This document shows positions 7,143 to 15,536 of a stretch of DNA of 64,000 nt, one piece after another (position 1 is the stretch's first letter; the number at the start of each line of letters is the position of its first letter). The notes beneath the pieces are model-generated. The model searched no databases, was not told the origin of the DNA, and saw only the letters and a program-made list of their open reading frames with translations. The position numbers and the translations under genes were made by a program. The DNA comes from Nakamurella sp. A5-74. Lineage in GTDB: Bacteria > Actinomycetota > Actinomycetes > Mycobacteriales > Nakamurellaceae. The stretch covers positions 3,162,001 through 3,226,000 of the forward strand of contig NZ_CP159218.1 of NCBI RefSeq assembly GCF_040438885.1, read 5' to 3'.

Positions 7143-9107
7143 ATGGGGCGGCACGCGGATGTGCGTCGACGGCGCGGGATCGCGAGTTGGCCGCTGGTGG
7201 CCGCCGGCGTCGTCGTCCTGCTGGTCGCGGTCGCGGTGATGTACGTCTTCGTGCTGAAGAACGACAACGACAAGACCCCCCAGGCGTGCACGGGTTCCGC
7301 CTCTCTGACCGTGCTGGCATCCTCCGGCTCGTCACCGGCGGCCCGGGCCCTCAGCGATGCCTTCAACGCCACCGCACCCTCCGCGCGGAGTACCTGCGTC
7401 ACGTCGCAGGTGGTCACCGCCGCCTCGGGTGACGCTGCCGGCATGCTGGCGGACGGCTGGCAGGGCCGCACCGACCCGCCGCCGGCGGTCTGGATCACCG
7501 ATGACGCCTCCCAGCTGGCAGCGTTGGAGAATTCGGATCCGGCCATCACAGCCGGCCGGGACACCGAGCCGCTGGCCACCTCACCCGTGGTGCTGGCGAT
7601 GCGCACCGATGCGCCGGGCGGGCTGACCGGCAAGCGGTCCTGGCAGCAGTTCGCCACCCTGTTCGCGACCGGCGGCGGAACCTCCCGGCAGCATCTGCTC
7701 GCCCCGGATCCGCGGGACAACCGCGCCAGTTCCTACGCCCTGAGCTCGATGTTCGCCGTGGACGGTGCGCTGCCGTCGGTCTCCGAGATCGGTGCCGCCA
7801 CCACCACGGTGCGGTCGATGACCGATCGGCAGTCGACCGACCTGGCGAGCACGGGAGATGCGTTGCAGCTGCTGACCGACGGCGGCGACGGGGCCGAGCG
7901 GCTGGCAGTGCCGGTGACCGAGGCCGACCTGGCCGCCTACAACAGCTCGGCCGCCAGTCCCCTGACCGCCGTCTACCCGTCCGGACCGGTGGTCGGTGAC
8001 GAGGTCTACGTCATCAGCCTGACGATGGACGGGCTGGACGACATCCAGCGTGACGCCGCCACCCGCTTCCACTCCTTCGCCAGGGACACCGCCGGGAGGC
8101 AGATGTTCACCGCTGCCCGGATGCGGGTGCCCGGCCTCACCACCTCCACCGCCCCGGGGATCGATGCGGACACGACGGTCACCGTGCTGCCCGGCACCGA
8201 GTCCGGCCAGGAGGACGCCTGGGCCGGCACGCTCGGTCTGCCGGGTGACGGCTCGCCCAGCCCCTCCACGACCGGAAGACCGCCCGCGAACTCCGGCACC
8301 GCAGGCCCGACCATTCCGCCGGTCCCGAGCACGACCAGCGGGTCGGCCTCGAGCCCTTCGAGCAGCGGGCCGTCGAGCAGCGGGCCGTCCGGAACCCCGC
8401 GGCCGTCGACCACCCCGGTCACCTCGCCCACCACGAGGACCTCGGGGTCCAGCACACAACCGTCCAGCACTCCGCCGTCAAGTACCCAGCCGTCCAGTAC
8501 CCAGCCGTCAAGTACCCCGCCGTCCAGTACCCCGGTCCCGGCGACCGGACCGGGAGTCACGTTCCTGGCCGACACCTCGGCGACCTGGGGAACCGAGGTG
8601 TCCGGTCTGACCAGGACCGCATGGCTGCAGCAGGCCCTGACCGGAGCCGTCGCCACCACCGGGACGTCCCGGTTCGGGCTGTGGTCGACGTCGTCGGATC
8701 AACCGTCCGGGTATGTCCGGCTCGCACCGCTCGCGGCCAGGTCACCCGCCCTGGACGCCGCCGTCGGAGCACTCTCCTCCTCCGGCGAGCGCCGGTACTA
8801 CGCTGCGGTTCCAGTTGTCCTGCAACAGGTCTCGACCGCCGCTACGCCTGGCTCCCCGCAGCGGGTGGTGCTCATCACCGACGGCCCCGATCAGACGCCG
8901 AGTACATCGCGCGCCGCGGTGGTGCAGGCGATCCGCGACGTGATGGCCGCCAACCCATCGCTCAGCCTCGATGTCGTCGGCGTCGGCGAGAACGCACCCG
9001 ACTCGGCACTGGTGGCGCTGGCCGCGGCGGGCAACGGCACCTACTACGACGTCGTGTCGACGTCCAGCCTGCCCGCGACCCTGCTGTCGGTGATGAGCGG
9101 TACCTGA
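7143..9107 (+). CDS. Secreted substrate-binding and VWA domain protein
   Basis: 654 residues from the ATG of MGRHADVRRRRG, which has AGGAGG nearby; the frame stays open upstream to 7074. Residues 14-36 form a signal anchor. About 45-370 resemble an ABC-type periplasmic binding fold (repeated Ser-Thr-Cys, Asp-Gly-Trp, Val-Trp-Ile-Thr-Asp patterns). Residues 375-460 are a Ser/Pro/Thr linker with repeated Pro-Ser-Ser-Thr. The end, from about 465, is a von Willebrand A fold with a weak metal site: Asp-Thr-Ser-Ala-Thr in place of Asp-x-Ser-x-Ser, then Val-Leu-Ile-Thr-Asp-Gly. This architecture is common in actinobacteria. Its role is unknown; cell-surface binding is an inference. It is divergent from pspA, with 281 bp shared. 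Confidence 0.85.
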   Translation: MGRHADVRRRRGIASWPLVAAGVVVLLVAVAVMYVFVLKNDNDKTPQACTGSASLTVLASSGSSPAARALSDAFNATAPSARSTCVTSQVVTAASGDAAGMLADGWQGRTDPPPAVWITDDASQLAALENSDPAITAGRDTEPLATSPVVLAMRTDAPGGLTGKRSWQQFATLFATGGGTSRQHLLAPDPRDNRASSYALSSMFAVDGALPSVSEIGAATTTVRSMTDRQSTDLASTGDALQLLTDGGDGAERLAVPVTEADLAAYNSSAASPLTAVYPSGPVVGDEVYVISLTMDGLDDIQRDAATRFHSFARDTAGRQMFTAARMRVPGLTTSTAPGIDADTTVTVLPGTESGQEDAWAGTLGLPGDGSPSPSTTGRPPANSGTAGPTIPPVPSTTSGSASSPSSSGPSSSGPSGTPRPSTTPVTSPTTRTSGSSTQPSSTPPSSTQPSSTQPSSTPPSSTPVPATGPGVTFLADTSATWGTEVSGLTRTAWLQQALTGAVATTGTSRFGLWSTSSDQPSGYVRLAPLAARSPALDAAVGALSSSGERRYYAAVPVVLQQVSTAATPGSPQRVVLITDGPDQTPSTSRAAVVQAIRDVMAANPSLSLDVVGVGENAPDSALVALAAAGNGTYYDVVSTSSLPATLLSVMSGT

Positions 9108-9170
9108 TCCCCACACCGGCAGGCGCAGCCGGTCGGTCGGCCCGCCCGCCGGACAAGCTCCGCCACTTGC

Positions 9171-9210
9171 AGTGGTCGGATCAGAAGTGGTCGGATCAGA
9201 AGTGGTCGGG
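9171..9210. repeat. 15-bp direct repeat spanning the stop codon of the eis-like gene
   Basis: Two full copies and one partial copy of AGTGGTCGGATCAGA (9171-9185, 9186-9200, 9201-9210). The eis-like stop codon (9196-9198) lies in the second copy, so each copy carries the same Ser-Asp-His-Phe-stop reading on the minus strand. Confidence 0.9.
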
Positions 9211-10485
9211 GCAGAACGGGGCGAGATCCGAGCCGAACGCCAGAGAGGTCGCCGAGGCTGATCCCGGTGTGTGCTCCCGGATCCGACCACTGCGGTGCAG
9301 CAGCTCGAGGCTGACCCCGCCGAGGTAGACCGCGCCGAGCTCCAGGATTCCCAGCTCCAGATCGGCGGCACCCCGGGCGCGGGTGACGGTCGCGCCGGCG
9401 GGTCCCCCGCGCACCCGGAACCGGCCGTTGTTGCCGGCCAGCAACGGATCGGACACCTGCAGCACCACGTCGAAGTCGGTGCGGTAGGTCCTGGCGGCGA
9501 GCGCAGCAGCGACGTCGACGACGCGCAGATACAGGTTGTCCGAGATCTCCGTCCGGATGGCACGCGCATCGGTCACCAGGTGGCGCAGTGGCGCATCGAC
9601 CGGTGCGCCGTTCAGCGTGAAGGAGCGCGCCAGGTCGACGTCGAGCAGATAGCGCCAGAGACCGGCGTAGGCCTGCGTATCCCCCGCAGCCAGCTCACCG
9701 ATCCTGATCTCGCCGTCCGGTCCGGTGGCCGACCAGTCGCCCTTGAACCGATAGGTCGCGTAGCCGTCGACGTCGCCGGCCTGGTCGAAGTGCAGCAGAT
9801 GGCGCAGCTCACCGGCACCATCCCGGTGGAACTCGGCGTCGAAGAGCGCGTGGTCCCACCACGACCCCGGGCGATCGAGGTTGCCGGGACGGTTCGAGCG
9901 CCACGCAGCGTGCAGCGGTACTGCCGCGTCGAGGAAGGTCTGCTGGTCGACCTCGTCCACCGACCCGGCCGGACTGACCCCCGGCAGGAACTGCAGACGG
10001 GCGCTGGTGCCGGACAGCTTGCTGCGCGACGCGGCGGGTGCATAGCCGAACCGGCCGTAGATCGAGGCCTCTGATGCCCACAGCACGGACAGCGATTCCC
10101 CGCGCGCTGCAACGTCCTCCAGCTGGTGCTGCATCATCCGGCGGAGCAGGCCACGACGATGGAAGGGGCCCTGGACGGTGACGTTGGTGACGGCAGCGAC
10201 GGGAATTGCTGCACCGCCGGGCACGGTCAGCGTCCTGGTGAACGACCCGCAGGTGGCGATCCAGCGACCGTCGACGGTGAAACCGAAGAAGCGATCATGT
10301 TCGGCGAGCTTCTTGTCCAGCTCGGTGACCTCGGGCCGGATCGGCTCCTGGAAGCCGCGGGCGATCGCCTCGTGGAACGCCCGGTGGCTACGCGCGGTGA
10401 CCCGGGTCAGCTTCGGTTCCAGCAGGTGGGGCGCTGCGGGGGCGGAACGGGCGGACGGACGGGTCGGCTTCTTCGCTGCGGGCAT
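9196..10485 (-). CDS. Eis-type GNAT N-acetyltransferase
   Basis: 429 residues from MPAAKKPTRP; the frame extends to 10521. The architecture is that of Eis (enhanced intracellular survival) proteins: an N-terminal GNAT domain with the acetyl-CoA loop Gly-Pro-Phe-His-Arg-Arg-Gly-Leu-Leu-Arg-Arg-Met-Met (about residues 112-125), a second GNAT-like half, and a C-terminal sterol-carrier-like domain. Leu-Trp-Ala-Ser-Glu-Ala-x-Ile-Tyr-Gly-Arg-Phe-Gly-Tyr-Gly/Ala is the classic Eis signature. The chain ends in Pro-Asp-His-Phe; Eis uses its free C-terminal carboxylate near the active site. Family members acetylate amines of aminoglycosides and lysines. The substrate here is not predictable. It stands alone, convergent with the VWA gene. 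Confidence 0.9.
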   Translation of the reverse strand: MPAAKKPTRPSARSAPAAPHLLEPKLTRVTARSHRAFHEAIARGFQEPIRPEVTELDKKLAEHDRFFGFTVDGRWIATCGSFTRTLTVPGGAAIPVAAVTNVTVQGPFHRRGLLRRMMQHQLEDVAARGESLSVLWASEASIYGRFGYAPAASRSKLSGTSARLQFLPGVSPAGSVDEVDQQTFLDAAVPLHAAWRSNRPGNLDRPGSWWDHALFDAEFHRDGAGELRHLLHFDQAGDVDGYATYRFKGDWSATGPDGEIRIGELAAGDTQAYAGLWRYLLDVDLARSFTLNGAPVDAPLRHLVTDARAIRTEISDNLYLRVVDVAAALAARTYRTDFDVVLQVSDPLLAGNNGRFRVRGGPAGATVTRARGAADLELGILELGAVYLGGVSLELLHRSGRIREHTPGSASATSLAFGSDLAPFCPDHF

Positions 10486-10559
10486 GCCCCCATTGGACCG
10501 CAGGCGTGTGGCGCCGGACAAACGAGTTGGGCTGGGCCCGGTGCGCCACCGGCCGGCGT

Positions 10560-11195
10560 TCAGGTGCGCGCGGACCTCAGGAGTTCGTCGATGAACGTCG
10601 CCGGCGCTCCGAACGAGTTCTCCTTCACCACCGCGGCCTCGGCGTCCGGTCCCGCACCGCGCGTCGAGCCGGCAAGGAGCAGCCCGCTGAGATCCGTTGC
10701 AGCCCGGGCGATCCGCTCGTCGAGGGCCCCGACACCGGCGGCGCCCCAGTCCTCGGTCGCGGCGAACACCGCGGTCGGCACGGTCAGTGCGCCGAGGTAG
10801 GACAGCAGCGGCCGGACCGCGTGTTCGAGCACCAGGCTGTGCCGGGCCGTCCCGGCGGTCGCGGCCAGCAGCACCGGCGTCCCCCGCAACGCCCCGGGTT
10901 CCAGTACGTCGAAGAACATCTTGAACAGCCCGGAGTAGGAAGCGGCGAACACCGGTGTGACGACGATCAGGGCGTCAGCCGCGGCCACCGCCTCGATCGC
11001 CGGGACCAGTGGGCCCGACGGGAATCCGGTGAGCAGGTTGTCTGCCAACGGATGAGCGAGTTCGCGCAGCGCGATCGTGCTGAACTCGAGGTCCTGACCG
11101 GCGAGCATCTCGGCGGTCGCAGCGGTCAGACGATCGGCCAGCAACCGGGTGGAGGACGGGGTTCCGAGACCGGCCTCGACGACGACGATGCGCAT
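10560..11195 (-). CDS. NAD(P)H-dependent FMN reductase, CE1759 family
   Basis: 211 residues of flavodoxin-like fold: the N-terminal strand MRIVVVEAGLG followed by Thr-Pro-Ser-Ser-Thr-Arg (FMN phosphate loop), then Val-Val-Thr-Pro-Val-Phe-Ala-Ala-Ser-Tyr-Ser-Gly-Leu-Phe-Lys-Met-Phe-Phe-Asp, the isoalloxazine-binding segment typical of these reductases. It is translationally coupled to the upstream luciferase-like gene (TGATG overlap). In the CE1758/CE1759 pairs known from corynebacteria and relatives, the reductase supplies reduced FMN to the monooxygenase. The substrate of the pair is unknown. Confidence 0.9.
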   Translation of the reverse strand: MRIVVVEAGLGTPSSTRLLADRLTAATAEMLAGQDLEFSTIALRELAHPLADNLLTGFPSGPLVPAIEAVAAADALIVVTPVFAASYSGLFKMFFDVLEPGALRGTPVLLAATAGTARHSLVLEHAVRPLLSYLGALTVPTAVFAATEDWGAAGVGALDERIARAATDLSGLLLAGSTRGAGPDAEAAVVKENSFGAPATFIDELLRSART

Positions 11196-12316
11196 CAGGA
11201 TCGCCCGTCCGCTGCGACAGCGACGCCGGTCTGCCGGGCAGCCGCATCGCGAGCAGCGACCAAGGTGGCGTGGGTCGGAGCGTCCGGGACGTGCGCGGGC
11301 TTCAGAGCCGCGAACTCCTTGCGCAGCACCGGGATCACCTGCTCGCCGAGCAGGTCCAGCTGCTCCAGCACAGTCTTCAGCGGCAGCCCTGCGTGGTCCA
11401 TCAGGAACAGCTGACGCTGATAGTCCCCGACGTACTCGCGGAAGCCGAGCGTCCGCTCGATGACCTGCTGCGGGCTGCCGACGGTCAGCGGAGTCTGCCG
11501 GGTGAAGTCCTCCAGGCTGGGCCCGCCCCCGTACACCGGGGCGTTGTCGAAGTACGGCCGGAACTGCCGTACCGCGTCCTGCGAGTTCTTGCCCAGGAAC
11601 ACCTGGCCGCCGAGTCCGACGATCGCCTGGTCGGCCGCGCCGTGACCGTGGAACTCGAAGCGCTCCCGGTACAGCCGGACCATCTGCCGGGTGTGCGAAG
11701 CGGGCCAGAAGATGTGGTTGGAGAAGAAACCGTCGCCGTAGAACGCCGCCAACTCGGCGATCTCCGGGCTGCGGATCGACCCGTGCCAGACGAAGGGTGC
11801 GACCCCGTCCAGCGGTCGAGGGGTGGCGGTGAACGACTGCAGCGGGGTCCGGAACTTTCCCTGCCAGCTCACGACGTCCTCGGTCCACAACCGGCGCAGC
11901 AGCTGATAGTTCTCCACCGTCAGCGGTATCCCGTTCCGGGCGTCCCGGCCGAACCACGGGTACACCGGGCCGGTGTTGCCGCGACCCAGCATGAGATCCA
12001 CTCGCCCGTCGGCCAGGTGCTGGAGCATCGCGAAGTCCTCGGCGATCTTCACCGGGTCGTTCGTGGTGATCAGGGTCGTGGACGTGGACAGGATCAGCTT
12101 TTCGGTCAGCGCTGCGATGTGGCCGAGCAGCGTGGTCGGGGACGACGGCACGAAGGGCGGGTTGTGGTGCTCACCGGTGGCGAAGACCTCGAGCCCGACC
12201 TCCTCTGCCTTCAGCGCGATCCGCACCATTGCCTTGATGCGCTCGTTCTCGGTCGGCGCACGACCCGTGGTGGGATCCGGAGTGACGTCGCCGACGGTGA
12301 AGATTCCGAACTGCAT
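11195..12316 (-). CDS. Luciferase-like monooxygenase, CE1758 family
   Basis: 373 residues from MQFGIFTVGD; an upstream in-frame start at 12343 would add nine residues without homology. It is a bacterial-luciferase (LLM) TIM barrel: Phe-Ala-Thr-Gly-Glu-His-His-Asn-Pro-Pro near residue 46, Ser-Thr-Ser-Thr-Thr-Leu-Ile-Thr-Thr-Asn-Asp-Pro near 80, and Asp-Leu-Met-Leu-Gly-Arg-Gly-Asn-Thr-Gly near 110 for flavin phosphate binding. The partner FMN reductase overlaps its stop, so this is a two-component flavin monooxygenase. A palindrome just before the start may be its operator. The substrate is unknown. Confidence 0.92.
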   Translation of the reverse strand: MQFGIFTVGDVTPDPTTGRAPTENERIKAMVRIALKAEEVGLEVFATGEHHNPPFVPSSPTTLLGHIAALTEKLILSTSTTLITTNDPVKIAEDFAMLQHLADGRVDLMLGRGNTGPVYPWFGRDARNGIPLTVENYQLLRRLWTEDVVSWQGKFRTPLQSFTATPRPLDGVAPFVWHGSIRSPEIAELAAFYGDGFFSNHIFWPASHTRQMVRLYRERFEFHGHGAADQAIVGLGGQVFLGKNSQDAVRQFRPYFDNAPVYGGGPSLEDFTRQTPLTVGSPQQVIERTLGFREYVGDYQRQLFLMDHAGLPLKTVLEQLDLLGEQVIPVLRKEFAALKPAHVPDAPTHATLVAARDAAARQTGVAVAADGRS

Positions 12317-12331
12317 GTCAGCCTCCGTTAG

Positions 12332-12343
12332 TTGATACGTCAA
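12332..12343. promoter_or_regulatory. Palindrome upstream of the monooxygenase-reductase operon
   Basis: TTGATACGTCAA is an inverted repeat (TTGA-TACG-TCAA) 16 bases before the monooxygenase ATG. Its size and place suit a MarR or TetR-type operator or a -35 region (TTGACG on the minus strand). No regulator gene is adjacent. Confidence 0.4.
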
Positions 12344-12452
12344 GTAACTGGTTCAACGGATGGAGTGGTGATTCATTCCCCGCCGCCGTCGACTCGTCGG
12401 CACCGGGCTTCCAGGAAGCACATCGTCCTGGTGCCGGTCTACGGTCCAGCAC

Positions 12453-13172
12453 ATGACACCTGATCAGATGCGTTCATCGGCGGGCCGCGACATCGTCCTG
12501 CTGGGTGGGTTGTGGCTGGACGTCACCGCTTGGGACGAGGTGGCCGCTGCGCTGCGCGGGTTGGGCGACCGTCCGGTCCCGGTGACCCTGCCCGGCCAGG
12601 GCGACGGCGTCACCGGAGCCACTCTGCAGGATCAGCTCGACTCGGTCCTTCAGGCCGTCGATGCGGCCCAGCGGCCACTCGTGGTCGGTCATTCGGCCGC
12701 CTGCACGCTGGCCTGGATGGCTGCGGATCGTCGCCCGGACGACGTCAGTGGGGTGGCGTTGATCGGCGGCTTCCCGTCCGCCGACGGCGAGAAGTACGCC
12801 GAATTCTTCGCCATCACCGATGGCGCGATGGCATTCCCGGGGTGGGAGCCGTTCGCCGGGCCGGATTCGGCCGATCTGTCGACCGAGCTCCGCGCGAAGA
12901 TGGCTGACTCAGCGATCCCGGTGCCGGAGGGAGTGGCGAGCGGGGTCGTCACCCTGACCGACGAACGGCGCTCGGCGGTGCCCGTCACCTTGATCTGCCC
13001 CGAGTTCGGTCCGGCAGAGGCGAAGGAGTGGATCGCTGCCGGCGACGTGCCGGAGCTGGCCGCCGCGCGTGATGTTCGCTTCGTGGACATCGACTCCGGC
13101 CACTGGCCGATGTTCACCAAGCCGGTGGAGCTGGCCGCGATGCTCCACGAGCTCGCGCATCCGTCCAGCTGA
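12453..13172 (+). CDS. Alpha/beta hydrolase
   Basis: 239 residues. Alpha/beta hydrolase fold with the nucleophile elbow Gly-His-Ser-Ala-Ala near residue 78, the oxyanion segment Leu-Leu-Gly-Gly-Leu-Trp-Leu near 16, and a late His in Asp-Ser-Gly-His-Trp-Pro-Met-Phe near 216 as the general base. The acid is probably the Glu of Ile-Cys-Pro-Glu-Phe. There is no signal peptide, so it is cytoplasmic. The substrate cannot be read from sequence. It is monocistronic and convergent with the membrane gene at 13182; a small hairpin (13169-13174 with 13180-13185) covers both stop codons. Confidence 0.85.
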   Translation: MTPDQMRSSAGRDIVLLGGLWLDVTAWDEVAAALRGLGDRPVPVTLPGQGDGVTGATLQDQLDSVLQAVDAAQRPLVVGHSAACTLAWMAADRRPDDVSGVALIGGFPSADGEKYAEFFAITDGAMAFPGWEPFAGPDSADLSTELRAKMADSAIPVPEGVASGVVTLTDERRSAVPVTLICPEFGPAEAKEWIAAGDVPELAAARDVRFVDIDSGHWPMFTKPVELAAMLHELAHPSS

Positions 13173-13181
13173 CCGCGCCGG

Positions 13182-14567
13182 TCAGCGCACGCCGACCCCT
13201 GGGTCCACCTCGGCGTCGGGTCCCGGGCGCGGGGCGTCACCGACCCGGCCGGACCGTGGCCAGAGGGCGGTGAACAGCAACGAGACGAGCAGCACCCCGC
13301 CGATCCACAGCAGCGAATGATTCCGGTCGGTCTCGGTCGAGACGAAGACCCAGGCGAACAACCTCGATGCCCCGGCGCCGAGCGCCAGCGTGAGCAGCAG
13401 CACCGGCACGAGGTCGTCCGAGCGGACGAGGCGCGGTACGACGGCGCCGATGATCGCGCCGCCCGCGACAGCGCCGCCGATCAGGCCGGCCACCGTCAGG
13501 AAGATCTCCAGACCTTCGTCGAGGTGCCCGAACTCGACCACTCCGAACGTGGCCGCCAGCACGATGACGACGAGGGCGATCGCCGACATCCCGACCTCAC
13601 GGGCAGGACGGGTCATCGAGAGGCCGGCGGCGAGCGCCAGGACGAGGACCACCAGCAGCGGCAACCACCAGTCGCGGCCGAGTCCGGCACCCACCGAGGA
13701 CGTCAATCCGTACAGACAGCCCAGCAGCAGACCGGCGCCCAGCACCAACAGCAGCGCGGCGCGGCCGAGCAGCAACGCGCCCGCGATCGTCACCACCACG
13801 AGCACGGCACCGATGGCAGCAGTCCCACCGAGCGCGGGCCGCGGGCCGCCGGACGTCGACAGAAAATAGGTCAGCACGCTGGGAACGACCATGGCCAGCG
13901 CGCCGAGCACCGTCGTCAACGCCACAGCCGCCAGCACCGGCCCTTCGGCCGAGCGGATCACGGACAACCCGCCGATGACCAGCACGACCGCGGCGACCAG
14001 CACCAGCACGGCGAAGATCCAGGTGGCTGGGCCCCGGGCGACGATCGAGCCGAAGACCGTGGGCAGCAACAGGTTTGCCAGCACCAACACAGAACAGGCG
14101 AGGCTCGCGGCGAGGATCCTCCCGCTCCGTGCGAGTGACGCCGCGCAGATGAGCACCAGCGCGCTCGTTGTCCACATCGCGGCCGAGCTGACCATCACCA
14201 GCGCCGTGACGACGACATCCGGGGTGACACCGACCAGGGCGGGCAGCAACGACAGCGCGGCTCCGGGTACCAGCGCGATGCCAACGACGACCGGCAGGAG
14301 GCGTTGCGCAACCGCCGGCGACCGTGTCCACCACACCAGAGCGGCGGGGAGGGCGAGGGCAGGAATGATGATCGCCAGCCTCGAGTCCCAGTTGCTCTGC
14401 ACGCTCGCGTTGCCGATCTGGAAGACCCGCGCGAACTGCAACAGCAGCGCCCCGATGAGCACGGTGGTCACCCCGGCCCAGCGAGACGTCGCGGGATCCG
14501 GACGGCCGAACGCGCTCGGCAACGCCGAACCGGGTGCTGGTGGATGGGACACGGGCTGGACGGTCAT
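13182..14567 (-). CDS. Polytopic membrane protein of unknown function
   Basis: 461 residues from MTVQPVSHPP, chosen because CCAGGAGC lies just before this ATG. About 12-13 hydrophobic segments run from residue 35 to 440, separated by short loops with few charged residues; the end is a Pro/Asp-rich cytoplasmic-looking tail. I recognise no transporter signature, lipid-flippase motif or catalytic residues. It is divergent from the lipoprotein gene at 14727 with a 159-bp shared region, so a functional link with those secreted proteins is possible but unproven. Confidence 0.75.
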   Translation of the reverse strand: MTVQPVSHPPAPGSALPSAFGRPDPATSRWAGVTTVLIGALLLQFARVFQIGNASVQSNWDSRLAIIIPALALPAALVWWTRSPAVAQRLLPVVVGIALVPGAALSLLPALVGVTPDVVVTALVMVSSAAMWTTSALVLICAASLARSGRILAASLACSVLVLANLLLPTVFGSIVARGPATWIFAVLVLVAAVVLVIGGLSVIRSAEGPVLAAVALTTVLGALAMVVPSVLTYFLSTSGGPRPALGGTAAIGAVLVVVTIAGALLLGRAALLLVLGAGLLLGCLYGLTSSVGAGLGRDWWLPLLVVLVLALAAGLSMTRPAREVGMSAIALVVIVLAATFGVVEFGHLDEGLEIFLTVAGLIGGAVAGGAIIGAVVPRLVRSDDLVPVLLLTLALGAGASRLFAWVFVSTETDRNHSLLWIGGVLLVSLLFTALWPRSGRVGDAPRPGPDAEVDPGVGVR

Positions 14568-14726
14568 CTGAGCTCCTGGATCGGACGGCACTGTCCGCTC
14601 CGATGCGCATCATCCCTCGTCGGTTCCTTTTCGCCGCCTGAAGGGGCGCGCTCGACGCCCGCGGGCCTGCCCGCACCTCGCGCGCCCGGTGGGGAACCGA
14701 CGACGACGAGTTCCCGTCCGACGCCC

Positions 14727-15536
14727 ATGATCCTGTCGGCCCAGCGCTCCGTCGTCGCCGTGACAGCGATCCTGCTGCTCACCGCCGCCTGCACCGCAGG
14801 TGATCCTGTCCGCCCGGTCACCGGGTCGGCGGCTGCAGAGACGAAGTCCGCCCCGGTGGCTGTCGATTTCCAGTACCAGGCCCAGGAAGTGGATGTGGCG
14901 TTCACCGCGCGGCCGGACGGAACCCTGTCGGTGGTCCAGAATGCCATCGTGGACGCCGGGCCCGGGGTGACGGGCACCGTGGCGGTGTACGTGAAGAAGA
15001 AGCTGCGCATCGCGGCCTCCGAAGATCCCGACGGCTGGTACTTCCTCGCGCCGACGGTCGGTGAGGTCGCCGCCCGAGACCTCACCGCGGCCGGTGACCT
15101 GCAGCAACTCCCTGCCGCGATCATCGACTCGAACGAGAGCTGGCAGATCGTCGCGGCCACCGACCGCGCCTTCGCTGCTGGGAGGCACCGGATCCAGTTG
15201 ACTTACACCCTGGACGGACTGCTGACGACGACGAACGGGCGCCGCACGCTGATCGCCCCGCAGGGGGTCGTCGGCGGGGGCTGGTACTCCTCTCGCGGAA
15301 CCGGCGACATCGCCCGGTTCACCGCCACCGGCGGCGCCGCGCTCAGCTGCGGGGACGAGGACCGGGGCAGCGCCGAGACGTCCTGCTCGACCAGTCCGGA
15401 TGGGACGGTGTTCCGGATGTCCGACCTGGACAACGGCAGCACGACCTTCGCGGGCGCGAACGGCTACTTCTTCCTCCCGGACCCTCCCGGAGTCACAGCC
15501 ACTCCGGTCGACCCGCAGTTCGAGGCTCGCTCATGA
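14727..15536 (+). CDS. Lipoprotein with DUF2207-like N-terminal fold
   Basis: 269 residues. The signal peptide ends in the lipobox Leu-Thr-Ala-Ala-Cys (Cys about residue 24), so it should be lipid-anchored outside the membrane. The mature part (Asp-Val-Ala-Phe-Thr-Ala-Arg-Pro-Asp-Gly-Thr-Leu-Ser-Val, later His-Arg-Ile-Gln-Leu-Thr-Tyr-Thr-Leu-Asp-Gly) resembles the N-terminal beta domain of DUF2207 membrane proteins, but the usual C-terminal membrane half is missing. The start at 14727 gives the complete signal peptide; the frame extends upstream to 14304 antisense to the membrane gene. Its stop overlaps the next gene (ATGA). Confidence 0.7.
   Translation: MILSAQRSVVAVTAILLLTAACTAGDPVRPVTGSAAAETKSAPVAVDFQYQAQEVDVAFTARPDGTLSVVQNAIVDAGPGVTGTVAVYVKKKLRIAASEDPDGWYFLAPTVGEVAARDLTAAGDLQQLPAAIIDSNESWQIVAATDRAFAAGRHRIQLTYTLDGLLTTTNGRRTLIAPQGVVGGGWYSSRGTGDIARFTATGGAALSCGDEDRGSAETSCSTSPDGTVFRMSDLDNGSTTFAGANGYFFLPDPPGVTATPVDPQFEARS

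Noticed and set aside
14304-14726. 141-residue N-terminal extension of the lipoprotein gene
   Set aside because: It is antisense to the divergent membrane gene, lacks homology, and would bury the signal peptide and lipobox.
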